NCBI GenBank assembly: GCA_021904315.1
Contig: CM038917.1
Coordinates: 9,532,041 to 9,596,040, forward strand
Reading direction: 5' to 3'
Length of the DNA: 64,000 nucleotides
From: Sphagnum magellanicum
Lineage: Eukaryota; Streptophyta; Sphagnopsida; Sphagnales; Sphagnaceae
Each line of letters opens with the position of its first letter. Position 1 is the first letter of the stretch. A program made the position numbers and the translations under genes. The notes under the pieces are model-generated. The model made no database searches and was not told where the DNA came from. It saw only the letters and a program-made list of their open reading frames with translations. Shown here piece after piece: positions 10,553 to 22,846 of the stretch.

Positions 10553-11600
10553 GTCTGGATTTTTTTCCTATACTTTTCTTTCAATAGATTTGAAATTGCT
10601 GCCTAAATTTTGATTTTGTAACCGTGGATCTAGGTGCGTTTCATTCTGACTACTAGTTTGCGTTTTATTCTTGTGATGGTGTTATTGTATAAAGCAACAA
10701 GGACTTGTATCTTGATAGGATTACAGGAAAGTTTGAGTATATATTTGATCATTGGCAGAATCCTTGCCCGTTGACAATGTTTTTGCGATTTTAGTACATG
10801 GTTAGTTGCAACCCCTTAATGTCCACAAAGTCATTTAACAATACTGTGGTAAAAGGGCCAGCTTCAACACATGTCTGTGCAATAATTATCTAGATATCAA
10901 AGATTACATGTCGAAAAATAGAATGTTGCTGCATATTCTTGTAGATGCTGTATTTTCCTTCACAAAACTTTGCTCTTTGAGAAAAGTAAAATCTGAGAGT
11001 TTCCACCATTTCTACAAATAATATAGTTTATTGTTGAAGCTGCCGAGGTACTACGGTATTTATTCTATTCATTTGACGAACGATTTTGTTGTGCATCCGC
11101 ATTATCTTGATCCACTTGTGAATTTTTCGTCGTTGCTGAAGAATCCGCGATAACAAGAGCAGAAATTGGTGGTGGTTCCATCAGATCACTACCTCTGGTG
11201 GGGGGCTTGTTTGTTTGCGCCCTGATCTCTCCCACGAACGTCTATGTCTATTATTAAGCAAGGTGGTTTGTTTGTCACGTTAAGATCGCCCCAAACGGCA
11301 CTGCACCCCATCGTGCTCTTGGTGCCATTGGAAAGCCCTCAATGAGTGGGAGTGCACCAAGATGGTTCTCTAATGTTTAGACCTACAGTGCAAGAGTTAT
11401 TGAATATTCGACAAAACTACTAAAACTCAAATTTTTAGGGCAATTGGGCCGCACTATTTGGTAGTGTTGGAAAGTGCTCTAACGAGTAAAGATTTTACAG
11501 AGGGTAATTTCATAACTTTTAGACCGAAGGTGCAGGAAATATTGAATTTTGTGTAAATCTTTGTCATTGCAAATTCCATAGATTTTTTAACTAAATGGAA

Positions 11601-12563
11601 TTCCACTAAAAGCAAAACTAAATTTTTAAGAGTTCACACTTGGGCCACATTAGTCATCATGCATATCGTAAGGCATAGGGGGGAGGGTTCATACTTCTTA
11701 AGAGGTGGAGGCATCCCATCCTTGAGCCTACTCTCGTAGATCCCTCCTCAACTCCTACGAAATCTCCCACTCTTAACGAGTATGTGCAAGATCCCTTCTT
11801 TGCACCTTACCGATGGGAAGGATACAACAATCTTAGCTATTCTTAAGGATCCCTCCCCAGTATTAAGATTGGTTCCTTCCCACTCTCATAGAGTATGGGT
11901 GAGATCCCACCTCTTTTGCAAACAAAGGAAATTTCTCCAAGCATTTTATAGTTTTGTGTAGCAGATTGTTGAAGAAAGAATGGGTGTGCAACACGCCTTG
12001 AGTAAAGGCCACCGATGGCCTCAACGTACAACATCAACCAAAAATACAATATGATACATCACAGGGTTTATCATTATGCTAGTCATCAGAATTTGAAAGA
12101 ATTCAGCAAGTTTTTGATGAAGGTGATTCCAGGCATGACAGTGGATATCACCATGAATGTCATGCAGGAGGCACCTGTGAATGGGCCACCCGTGGTAATT
12201 ATTTGTCCTCAAAGTGACGCGGAAGAACACTGCTTGCAATTACAGAGAATCAGTCTCCGAAGCTCCATCGAGCCAACTACTGGTGGTTGTTGATCACGAT
12301 TCCTGACCGTGTTGGTTAGCTTCTCAGAGTGTAAAGTGTATGTACAAATGGCATAGCCATGGAGATTAGTACCAAAGATATTGGTGCTTGATATCTACAG
12401 AGATATCAAGCCCTTCTCCTTTTCTAGTGTTCAAGCTTCAAACATCCAGAATTCCAGCTATCCAACTTCCCGAGAGATGGGATGCGGGAAGAAGTTTTAC
12501 CCAAGGACAGCAGTTGATCCGTACTTGGGTTCTCACTTCACAAACTCCCCAACGCGCCAAAAT
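11601..12563. other. Spacer between the U2 unit and the PEPCK 3' end
   Basis: No convincing gene. The right part should contain the PEPCK 3' UTR (transcribed leftward), but I found no clear poly(A) signal. A perfect stem with 11-bp arms (GCTTGATATCT at 12386-12396 and its complement at 12401-12411, 4-nt loop) lies about 150 bp past the stop codon. A 92-codon plus-strand frame at 12015-12293 has no recognisable domain. Confidence 0.45.
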
Positions 12564-15500
12564 CTATATATCCTGTGTGACCTGGGGTCCAGCTGCAAGA
12601 ATCTCCTCCATAAGTTTAAGGTCATTGCCAACTGTGTAATCGGCATATAGTTTGAAATTCTTCTGGAAAAGGCCGGCCAGCTTTTTCAAGGTTTCATTGT
12701 ACAGGTTTTTGTTTGCCCACTGCACATGCCAACGGAACATGGAAAAGTGTCAGAGATTGCAGACTGCTTCTAGATTATGTCTATGTATTTTTTTCTTTAG
12801 CTAACACTCTTGTATGTCCCCACCTCCTAAGTCAAGTTGCACAGGTGCACTGTATACATTGCACAGATGCAACTGCTTTCATACTACTGATGACCTTCGC
12901 AGCGATCTGCCTCCCCATACCCCAGAATTTGATTATTAGGAAGAATCCGTGCATGTGAATGTCCATATTTCAGATACCATCATTTGCATTCCAACTCCTC
13001 TAGATATCTGAACAACCTGAAAGTTGAAGCCAAATTCTACGGGAGGGTTCAGGCAACCAAAACTCTAGAAACAGTTTGTATCTGTGAAAACTTTTCATCC
13101 ACATCAACGGTCTACAACATGCAATGCAAATCCACATCAAGCTGCATTGTAATGCTTTTAACAAAAAAATGTCAACACTTTGCTTACCAAGTTCTCAGGA
13201 TGTAGCACTTCAGTCGGTACACTTTTCACCTTGGTTGGAACAGCCAGGTTGAATATGGGAGTCAATTCGTACTCAGCTTCCAACAGAGACCCATCATGAA
13301 TGGCATCAATGATTCTCCGTGTGTATTCAAGCTTCATTCTCTTCCCGACACCGTAGCTTCAGTATGGAAAACGGCAACACTATCAGATGTGATGACCTTA
13401 TGCATGTAACATTTCACAACAGATGATGTTACAGGGATGCAAGAGAATGACAAGCAAGCGTCCAGGAACCTCTTTAACAGGGTTTTTCAATAATGACCAT
13501 GTAGAGTCCCTCATATACCTGCCTCCAGACCAGCCAGTGTTAACCAGCCATGCAGTGGCACCGTGCCTCTTCATTTTGTCAGCCAACATAGCAGCATACT
13601 TGCTTGGGTGGAGCATGATGAAAGCTGCTCCAAAACAAGCAGAAAATGTGGCAGTTGGCTCCTTCACACCATCCACAGTTCCCGCAACCTAGAACAAAAT
13701 TGGGCTCAAGAAATGTGATCTAGTGGGAATAGTTCAACCACAATTCCAGCTCTGATCAAGCAAAAAAAATCTCAATACTGGAGTTCAACTAGCTAAATCA
13801 TATGCAAAGTAGCATATATTATCCACTGTTTGCCAATTACCATTATTAACAAATCCTCTGGCAGCTGCAGGCTTCACAATCACCAACTGGAAGCAACAAG
13901 GCTTCTTGAAAGGCTTACCAGGGCAGTGTAACCACTAATAAAATGGTACATGGTCTGTGCCAGTGACAACTTGCTTACTGGTGGCAGTACACCAAAAGCA
14001 TCACAGGCAAGTAGAATGACATTCTTTGGATGGGGTCCAACACAAGGTAGCTTGACATTTGGTATGAATTCAATAGGGTATGCTGCCCTTGTGTTCTCTG
14101 CGCAACAAAAAGAGGTTTGTGAATAATCCAGGTGAGATTGGTACATTATTGAATTCACATACACATACTCTTCTCATTCTCCTGTAAATACTTCTGAAAG
14201 AGCATGCAAGCACAAAATCCTAACCCAGTTTCTAGTACTCTGATTTATTCACAAGTTAATTACCCTTGATCCTAGCATCCATCAAGCTATCATCTGTTTA
14301 ATACACTAAATTCTCCTTTCAGTGGAGACAATTTGCCACAATTGAAGTCTGTGCACACTAAGATAAAATTACCTGTGACAGATTTATCTGCATAATCAAC
14401 CTCTCTGCTGTGCTCCTCAAAAACAACATTCTCCAACACTGTCATACAACACCATACTTTAGAACATTTGCAACCTTGGAAGAGCAAAGAAAATTCAGGT
14501 ATTCAAAACACCAAATTACCTCTCCTTGAAATCAGTAGCATTTGATATATCAAAACAATCACCTTTCCTCAACTGATACAACTGCAAAGAAATAGAGGAG
14601 TCTAAGTAGTTTCTATTTTCCTCCTAATCAAGAAACTTACCAGTGCCAAACTTGATTGCATTCCAGATTTCAGGTTCCTTGTCTCTTGATAAGTCAATGC
14701 ACTTCGCATAGCAACCTCCTTCAATATTTGAGACACCAGTCTCACTCCAGCAATGTTCATCATCACCTATAAGATAGCGGTTCTCATCTGTGGACAGTGT
14801 TGTCTTCCCAGTTCCTGCGAACAACCATACCAGTTAGTTACAAGTTCATAGCCTCTTCTTGGTAGGATCGACTGGTTAGTCGTTCAAGCACAGAAGCTTC
14901 TCGTTTGTTTACCAACAATACCTGATAATCCAAAAAACAACGCCACATCCCCTGCCTTCCCCATATTGCAGCCTGAATGCAATGAAAGGATTCCTCTTTT
15001 TGGCATCAAGTAGTGCATAACACTGAAAAGACCCTTCTTCATCTCTCCAGCATATTGTGTGCCAAGAATCACCATCTCTTTGCGTTTCAGGTTCAGATCT
15101 ATGCTAGTTGAAGATGTCATATAATGTGTGTATCGATTGCATGGGAATTGGCCAGCATTGTAGATAGTGAAGTCAGGAGTCCCAAAATCCTCCAGCTCTT
15201 CAGGTGTAGGGCGGATGCACCTGCCACCCATTTTCTTAATGCCACCAAGCACACCAAACACAAGCAAACATTGACCGAAAGATATCTCCCTCTAGGTGAG
15301 TCCTAGAGGGGGCCCTCCACGACTGGGCCAATGTACATCTCTCCTTTTCTTCCTGGCTTTCACCAAAAGCACTCAATCCCTTTGGCACAACCAGCGACCT
15401 CGCATATTCATGAGCAGTATCTATGCCAGTTAAGGGATTCCAAAACAGTATGAGTTGGGCATACCCAACAGTTCTGAAGAAGAGTCTTATGGAGAGGGAG

Positions 15501-17217
15501 TTTCAGATTGATTTCTACTCACATGTTGTGCATGAAGAGCGAATGGTATGCTCGAGCTGATATGATGCGAACTTTGATGCGATTCTCTGGATCCCAGTTC
15601 AAGAACTGATCATTGACAAACACCTGGTCACACATGCAAGTCCACGCTGTGAAAATTGGGCAACTGCACCAGAAGGAACCAAATGGTATAGCATACTGAT
15701 ATGGATCAGAAAAAAAAGGGTAATAGCAATAAAAACATGGATCAGAAAAAAGGCATCAACTAGCACACAATTGTTTACAGAAGACAGAAGAGAAAATTGA
15801 AGAAGTGTGAAACTGGTCAAGTCTCTGAAACATCTTATAGGTGAGCTCCAGTAACTCCAATTACCTTCTCAAGAGAATTCAGGTAGTCCACTGCTCTCTC
15901 ACGATTCACCAAGAATGTCTTCTCATCCATTTCAATGTTAGGAGAGTTTCTGCAAAAGGTGGAGGATAAATAGAATATTCAGTCACATACAAAGACCCAG
16001 GTAAAGAACATTCCCAACATCATATGCTTCTGGAATAGTTGTGTCACTCAAGGTTCAGGAGCACATACTTTCCCCACCACAAATCATCTTCTGAAGTCTC
16101 TTCCTTCACAACACGCTTATCGTTTGGAGATCGGCCAGTTTTCGCTCCAGACAGAGTAGCAAGAGCACCCATTGATGTGATGTATGAGCCCTTCTCAGAC
16201 TTGATGGCTTGCTCATAGAGCTCTGCAAAAAAGAGGAAATCCACTTCACCAGTTCAACATGTCTCCACAGATGATCCCAATCTCTCAAACCCAAAAATGG
16301 TAGGTTTGGAAACATCACAGCTGCTGCAATTTTTCCTTTGGACAAACCAGGACAAGCTTCTCTCCAAGGTGATGTGTGTGGGGGGTTATGTGGGTAGTTC
16401 TGAAACACTTGAGAGAGCAAGTATTGAAACATCCTCATCACCCAACAATACCTTGACCAGGGCGGCAGTTGGAACTGATGCTGGCTAGAAACAACAAAGA
16501 TGAGACTACAACGGGAACCCAAGAAGTGCACTTGCTCAACACAGAAAAAGGAAAGAGGAAAAAGGAACCACAGTACCTGCAGGAGACAGATTATAAAGGA
16601 TGTGTGTGAACTTGAGAGCACTGTCAGTCATGTGAAGTCGAGGAGCAACAACTGACCTTGGGGGAGACCTCTTCCCTGCAGCAGGGTCCCCTTTTATCAC
16701 TTGAGGTCCAATTTCTCGCGTCAGCGATGCCAATGATGCACTGCAATGAACAGCAACGTGCAGAATACAAATCTCAAAAACAGCACTCAAAACAGTTGGA
16801 TTGGTGCACCGGCGCAGCGATCGGTCTAAATATCGTGCAATAGAACGCGGTACAGGAGTACTGCACCCACATGATTTCAGAGGGAGTTGGCGGAGCTTGG
16901 TACCTTATCGATTCCATCTGTTGCTTGTGGCGCTCTTCCTCACTCGTGTACGCCGCCCTGGGCGTCATGTTTCTCGGCGTTGAAGGATTCATTGGGCTTT
17001 TAGGCGTTGAAGGTGCAGAGGCCTTTTTCTTTTGCAAAGCATGTAAGTCGTCCACATTTTGAAGGACGCCCTTCAACGGTGGAGCTGCTGTATCACCGTC
17101 CTTGCAAACCTCCCGGGACACTGTCTTCTTCGTCTTGATTTTGGATAGGCCGTTTGGAACAAGGACTGGAGGAGTGGAAAACGCGAAATCGCCATTTGCA
17201 ATCCCGTTGGAAGCCAT
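12564..17217 (-). CDS. PCK: Phosphoenolpyruvate carboxykinase (ATP), 12 coding exons
   Basis: This enzyme converts oxaloacetate and ATP to phosphoenolpyruvate, ADP and CO2 in the cytosol, for gluconeogenesis from lipid or organic acids and some CO2-concentrating pathways. Coding exons on the minus strand are 17217-16904, 16740-16577, 16222-16069, 15949-15865, 15623-15523, 15220-14922, 14814-14641, 14438-14373, 14097-13919, 13688-13519, 13356-13188 and 12719-12564. All introns are GT-AG, every junction keeps frame, and the total is 2,031 nt (676 aa plus stop), the usual length for plants. Visible motifs: SGAKTGRSP at about 184-192 (substrate binding), the kinase P-loop GLSGTGKTT at 370-378 split by intron 6, LIGDDEHCW at 387-395 (metal/nucleotide), [11 protein letters not shown], and the C-terminal [10 protein letters not shown]. 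The N-terminal 104 residues are plant-type, with Ser/Thr-Pro sites at T71, S74, T80 and T85 where plant enzymes are phosphorylated. No disabling change was seen. Confidence 0.95.
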
Positions 17218-17248
17218 GTACTGCTGCTGGAGGAAAGCTATATTGCAC

Positions 17249-18704
17249 CTGTGCAACAATCATTTTGGCCAATTAAACCTTAGGAGTTTGACGTATTATT
17301 GTCATGGTATTCACAGAGAGGGTCGATCTTGTCCCTGGCATCGACCATGAAGAGATGAAGCAGAGAGAAACACTCAGAAAAATACGATCAGTGTCGTACA
17401 AAGACGCGCGAGGAGGACGGAGGAAGAGATTTGAATAGACGGAACAAGAAGTGAAGCAGGGAAATGAGGAGAGAATTTGAACAAGCGTGTCGTGACGAGA
17501 AGGTGTGGGAAAATGAGACGGAATGCGCGCTCTCAAAAGGCAAGAGAGTGCAAATAGCAGGAGAAGGCTGCACTGGCGGTTCATCGCCTCTTCGAAAGAC
17601 AGAGACGATGATGCCTCGCAATGTGTGGGATCGAACATACAAAGAATCCGATTCATGATGCCAAACAAACGACGCAATCGCCCGTGATCTGCACGAACTA
17701 CGATCTCCGCTCTCGCAAGAAAATATGCACGCTATCAGAATATCAGGAAGAACCACTATAGACTATAGCACAGCTTATTCACGCAATGAATGCCGGAACA
17801 GCAGAATCACGTCCGTAATGCCGGAAATGGGCAACAAACCTGAGCAAAATGCAAACACATTGGGCATCGGGATGATGGCTCCTGGACATGTGAGCCAAAC
17901 AGCCTTCAGTGGAAAGGTTTCCGCAATTATCCATCAATCACACACACTACAAGCTGCAAACGCAATTGCTTCTTCAAACAACATGCAATGGCCACAACCT
18001 CAATCCATCTTATCGCAATTATACGCACAATTCCGACGAAGAAGAGCAACGGAGCGTTTCAGCGACTCAGAAGAAACTGCTATGGCTGAGAGACGACAAG
18101 CATACTCTACATATCACCGTCAGAGAAATTCTGAAGCAAATTACAACAATGGAACCAGATGTCAGCAGATTGTGGAGGAGAAAGAATCCTGCAAAACTAT
18201 AGACCAATGCACAGCATTTTGATTTCGACACAGGACTGAACAGTGCTTATTTCATGCTCCTCTCTTTGACAATGCGATGGACGATCTTGTTCCAGAAACA
18301 AAAACCCGGCCAACAGAAGTGTAAGCTCACTGGCATCTCAATCATGCCAATGGAGTGGAACTAAAACCTCCGGAAAAGCAATTCAATAACCAAACTCAAA
18401 AACACTCGAGAAGTTTCCACAAACTACTGCAGAAACTACCTGGGGAAGCAAACAGGGACGGAAGCGAAGAAAGAAATTCCGATCAAATGGACACAGAACG
18501 GAGACCAATAAAGGAAGACAAAAAAAGATAGCGAAGCCAACGTAGTTAAACAACTCGATACAAAAAGCAAACAACGCAACGTAGGTATTGAAATCCAGGA
18601 ACGAAATTGCGATTCGAAATTCCAAACTGCCAAAAACCGATCTTGCGAATCCGACAAAGCTACTCCCGAGCACGAGACAAAAACAAGCAGTGCACGTAAC
18701 TCAC
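17249..18704 (-). other. Probable 5'-UTR intron of PEPCK
   Basis: Upstream of the start codon the exon appears to begin at 17248, after the acceptor TTGTTGCACAG. A good donor, CCTCG/GTGAGT, lies at 18705/18704, so an intron of about 1.46 kb is likely, with a leader exon upstream from 18705. A 165-codon plus-strand frame inside it (17725-18222) lies antisense and shows no domain. The intron is inferred from splice signals only. Confidence 0.5.
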
Positions 18705-18737
18705 CGAGGTAATGCAAAGCCCGGGCGAGTTGCAGTA

Positions 18738-18740
<3 letters not shown>

Positions 18741-18772
<32 letters not shown>
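18741..18772 (-). repeat. (GA)16 microsatellite, CT tract in the PEPCK leader
   Basis: Sixteen GA units on the plus strand read as a CT tract in the sense direction of PEPCK, between the likely start site and the first donor. CT-rich leaders are common in plant genes, and GA/CT tracts can bind GAGA-type factors. Confidence 0.8.
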
Positions 18773-18777
<5 letters not shown>

Positions 18778-18916
18778 CTCGGTTCCAGGAATGCTCAACA
18801 GGACTGGCAGCAAGCAAGCAAGTGAAGAAAACACATGAAAGCAGCGACGAACGGAAGTTGGCAGTAACTGAAGAAACGGAAGAAGAGACGACGAAGAACA
18901 AAGGAAGGATGTGCCG

Positions 18917-18928
18917 CGCTTTTTATGA
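18917..18928 (-). promoter_or_regulatory. Candidate PEPCK TATA box
   Basis: On the minus strand TCATAAAAAGCG is TATA-like and lies about 30 bp before a plausible start near 18890, upstream of the CT tract and the first donor site. No transcript evidence is available. Confidence 0.4.
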
Positions 18929-19169
18929 AGGAATTTGGTGACGCATGGTAAAATAGTAAATATACGTTAAAAAAAAAACTTACTGCTTGCAACTTGCTAC
19001 CAGGTCCACTTGAAGCACAGATTCAGGAGCCGCATGGTAAAATAGAAAATATAAAAAATGTTTACCTCTTGCTATACAGTTTGGTAGTTTTTTCCCCAAA
19101 AAAAGAAATTAAAAAAAAGAAAAAAATAATTCTACTACTTAGGCCCCACTTGTGTAGAGTATGGCCCAC

Positions 19170-19603
19170 GGTTGAGGGCATTACCAGAAGAAGGGACCTC
19201 CCACAGACCCGCTTCTGGTAATGTCCTTGGCCTCAGGAGTTAGTATAGGAGAAGGGTAGGGCCCTTTTGAGGTACCTAGGCACGAGGGCAGTAGCTTGAG
19301 TGCTAGGCACTGAGAAACAATGAAGGGCTGAGGGCCCTACTCTCTTCTGGCATAAAAACCTGCCCCAATTTCAGAGGATGTTCACTTTCACTGTGTAAAA
19401 TTTCTTCCATTTTGTAAAGACCCCCTGGAAGATCATTGCAGAGTCCCACGCCCTTTTCTGCCTTGGTTTCTCCAGGTAATTTCTAGCAGGTCTTTGAGTC
19501 CGGTAAAGCCCTTGGTCAAGGGCATTACCAAAATCGGGACTGCACTCAACTATTGCCTCGTACACCCTTATTTTGGTAATGCCCTCGACCTAAGGCTTTA
19601 CCG
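19170..19603. repeat. Cluster of inverted repeats (hairpin-forming)
   Basis: Three foldbacks follow one another. Arms 19174-19190 and 19212-19228 pair at 15 of 17 positions. Arms 19253-19265 and 19331-19343 (AGGGTAGGGCCCT type) pair at 12 of 13. Arms 19501-19534 and 19570-19603 pair at 31 of 34, with a 35-nt loop. The first and third share the core GGGCATTACCA, so they are related. The third has the size and pairing of a plant microRNA precursor, but a decayed foldback transposon or MITE is equally possible. Confidence 0.75.
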
Positions 19604-22491
19604 TACACATAACAACTTACAAGAAAGATGGAAGATCCTCACTAGAAATTGCGTCGCATAAAAATTGGTGCAAAATTCGAAGTGGGGGTTTTATGTTTTA
19701 TGTTAGAATTATGAAAACTCAAATATTTCACCATGCAAAAATATAATCTTCAAAAAATCCTCTAAAAAAGAAACCAAAATCCTTCCAAGATGTTATAACT
19801 CTATTATAACTAATCTCATGTTTCAACACAAGCCAAAATATCGTCTTTCAAAAATCCTCATATATGAAAATAAATAGACCTATTATTATTACCTGGGGGC
19901 CAAAATCCCTTAAGCTACAATATACTCTATAATGAATCTAAACACAATATCCGTGCCTTGGTAGGCAAGGCCAACAAAATGCCTGCTGTAGTAAGTGCAT
20001 GCATCGTATGGGTTGTAAGCATGCCTCCAAATACACTAAGAATTTCTTCAGAGGTTTTGGTGTATTTATATTGCTTCCTAAATTGGAGGTGAGATGTTGT
20101 TGTGCAAATGGGAAGGCTTGTTGAGGAAGAGGCTTATGAGCGCTGTCCTAAAATCCTAGACTCTGATGCCTGTCCATATTTGAGATCTTAAATGAGATCT
20201 TGAGACCTGTTCTGTAATCTCTCTTAGACAGGTGGCTCCATTACAATAGTGAGGGGGGGGGGTTTTTGGGGTGGTTGTTGATGATGCACAAGGTTCTTGT
20301 ATGCAACTAAGAGTTTGGAAGGGATTTGCCAGTTTCCATCTTTGCTCTTGACAACAATGTGACTCGAAATTAGGGTTGTGGATGAAACCTTATTTGGGTG
20401 TAGCTGATCATGAATTGACAATTGTCGAAAGCTAGAAAGCAACAAACTTTCAACAGTTGATGGTGAAGGGGGAGGAGAAGTTGTGGTTTGTTTGCTTTGC
20501 ATTTGCTTGTTGTTTTGTTTTTTGCAAGTTATTGGAAATGGCGCTGCTAATCGTGATTTTTATTTAGATGATGTTTGGCGATGGTTTGTGTTTTCTTGTT
20601 CTTGATGTTGGAAGATTTGGAGTTGTGTTGTGTTATTTTTGGGAGGATGAGAGTAATGGAGCGAGGGAATGCTTGGTATAAGTATGGTGATTTGGAAACA
20701 ATGGAGGGCAAGAAAACAAAGCTAATTTTTCTCTTTATATATTTTGTTTTGTTTTCCTTGGGTGTATTGAGATCAAGGAAAAGCAATTAGGATTTCTTGG
20801 TGGACTATTGGGGATGAATATTCCTATTGTCATGAACTTACTACTCTCTCTTTGAAGTTTTGTATTTCTATTGCACCATGAACTTCAAAAAAAGAAATGT
20901 AAGTTTAGACGCAGCATTTAGGTGCCATATTGAGGGAGATGATGAATGCACTAAGGATTTTGAAAATTGTTGGAATGGCAACTTAGCTTTGACATGTCTA
21001 AGATATTGCAAAAATTTTGAGGGAGAGGTTTGGGTCTTGTTGTTGTGGAGAGAGTACTGTAGTTGTGGGAGCTCTAAAGGAAAAAAATGAATTTTGAAAA
21101 GAGGTCTTGGTGTGGGTTGAAATTTTTTGTTGATGACAAATTTGGGACCTTGCTTTTCTTTCCTAGTTCAATTTCATGGGCAAACTAGGTATGGGGTTTT
21201 GTTTATCTTACTTGTTCAGGGGAGTAGTTATAGATGAGATTGGGATGTTCTATAGTTGTTGGGATTTGCCACAAAGATGACTAGTTGGCTCATGAGAATA
21301 AAATCAAAGAAGGTTCATTTCTCAAAGTCCATAGTCTATATTTCTTGTGTTGGATAAGGTAGGCAATAAGTTCCATTTAAATTTAATGTCCTTGTAACTC
21401 TCTTGGTATCAACATTATCATTCTTTCTTATGATTGTGTTTTTCATTTTTTGTTGATCAAACTTTGCAACTAGAGAAAAAAAAATTCCTTCATTTTTTTG
21501 GTGACAACAAATCTTCGACAAGATTTTGAACATAAGGGAAAGACATGGCTAGAAGGGGTTTGGTTGTTTGAAGGCTGGAAACAAGGTCGACATGACAAAT
21601 TCCTTCTCCTTGAAAACAAACAAATTCCCATTGACCTTGCCTTTCTCCTACCTAAAAAACTACCCTAACTTTAAAAGTGAATCATCAACGTCATTAAAAG
21701 ACCTGCCCATAGGACCTTACAAATTTATAAAATGCCTCACAATGCATGGGAAATTTTTGCCTAAGGAGATACCTACAAATGCAAAGGAAAAAATTAGACG
21801 AAGTTTTTACCATTTTTTTGGCAATAACCCATTGGGTAGGTTATCAACAAAAGTTTTAATGTTTAGGTTTCTTGGGTTATCAATATCAATGTCACAATAA
21901 TATTCTCAATTAACAACTTTTTTTTAAATAATATTTGTCAATTATGCATGAGGGTCAATTTTCAAATACCAAATTCAAAAATATCAATTATATTGCTAGT
22001 TATACATTAGTTATAGGATTTTTAAAATCTAATTATCTATTTATTTTCTTTTACATTTTTTTATATCAAAAATATGTTTAGTATTTTAAGATTGATAACC
22101 TCCTTAGATGACACCCAAGTCATCTAGACAAGTTTCAAAAAAATCAATACCTAATTATTAGGTTATTGATACCTAGACCTAATTAGTTACCTAGGTCAAA
22201 AAACAATAACTAGCCAAAATTAGTTTCTCCTGGTGTTAGATGGTTCTTGTTTTTTGGAAGAACCTTTGATTATAGTTAATGTTTTATTTTCAAACATGGG
22301 GATTTCCCATGTATTAGGGGTAAGTTTTTTTTATAAGGGATTGATTTAGGTAACACCTAAGGTTTTGGGTTAGATTGTGCAAATGAAAAAAAGTTGGTCA
22401 TTGTAATGACAAAGCAAGTACTTACAAAAAGTTGCATTTGTTTCTATTTGAAACAATGAAACTACACCTAGCTTGCAACAATTATGTGTTT
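19604..22491. other. AT-rich intergenic stretch without recognisable genes
   Basis: Only short unsupported frames occur. A 92-codon minus frame at 20224-20502 is Ser/Pro/Gln-rich and unrecognised. Near 20025 the phrase GCCTCCAAATACACTAA recurs at about 36864 and 46700, marking a dispersed repeat family. The region is otherwise unremarkable. Confidence 0.4.
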
Positions 22492-22496
22492 AATGC

Positions 22497-22846
22497 TATT
22501 ATGGACCGACTACAAACAAGTGGAGAATTTCAGGACAAGACAAGCTTTATTGATCCATCAACTGGTGTTGATCTGCTGAAGGATTGTTCCCCATACTATC
22601 TCCTTTTATAACCCTGAACCATACTAGTCCTAAAATATCCTAGGCCATGATATTGCCAAAAGTATCCAAAAATATCCTAGGACATGACATTGCCAAAAGT
22701 ATCCCAAATATCCCAAAATATCCTAAGCCATGATATTGCCAAAAGTATCCCAAAATATCCTAGGACATGACATTGCCCAAAGTATCCAAAAATATCTTAG
22801 GACATGACATTGCCCAAAGTATCCCAAAATATCCTAGGCCATGACA
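22497..22846 (-). repeat. 3' LTR of the chromovirus
   Basis: On the minus strand it starts TGTCATGGCC at 22846, directly after the polypurine tract GAGGAGAGGA and the polyprotein stop TAA. Its first 220 bp is about six diverged copies of a unit of about 38 bp with core AAAATATCCTAGGCCATGA (plus strand). Further on, AATAAAGCTTG supplies a poly(A)-like signal. It ends at 22497 in ...CCATAATA rather than the usual CA; this end is set by the AATGC duplication. Confidence 0.8.

Larger units (their letters stand above)
8319..11600. repeat. Tandem segmental duplication, copy 2 (contains U2 gene 2)
   Basis: This is the second copy of the unit that starts near 4757 and directly adjoins the first. The flanks of U2 and the 3' block (AACAAGAGCAGAAAT, GGTGGTGGTTCCATCAGATC, GTGGGGGGCTTGTTTG) are very similar to copy 1, while 9050-10200 has different sequence. 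Apart from U2 gene 2 it holds only the weak LRR-like frame noted separately. The right end is approximate. Confidence 0.85.

Noticed and set aside
16106..16621. 171-codon minus-strand ORF in the PEPCK gene
   Set aside because: It is an alternative frame spanning PEPCK exon 3 and its neighbouring intron; the correct frame gives the conserved enzyme.
17725..18222. 165-codon plus-strand ORF
   Set aside because: It lies antisense inside the probable PEPCK leader intron, has no recognisable domain, and overlaps other frames of similar quality.
22600..22846. CRISPR-like array of 38-bp units
   Set aside because: The units are degenerate, contiguous without unique spacers, and lie inside a plant LTR.
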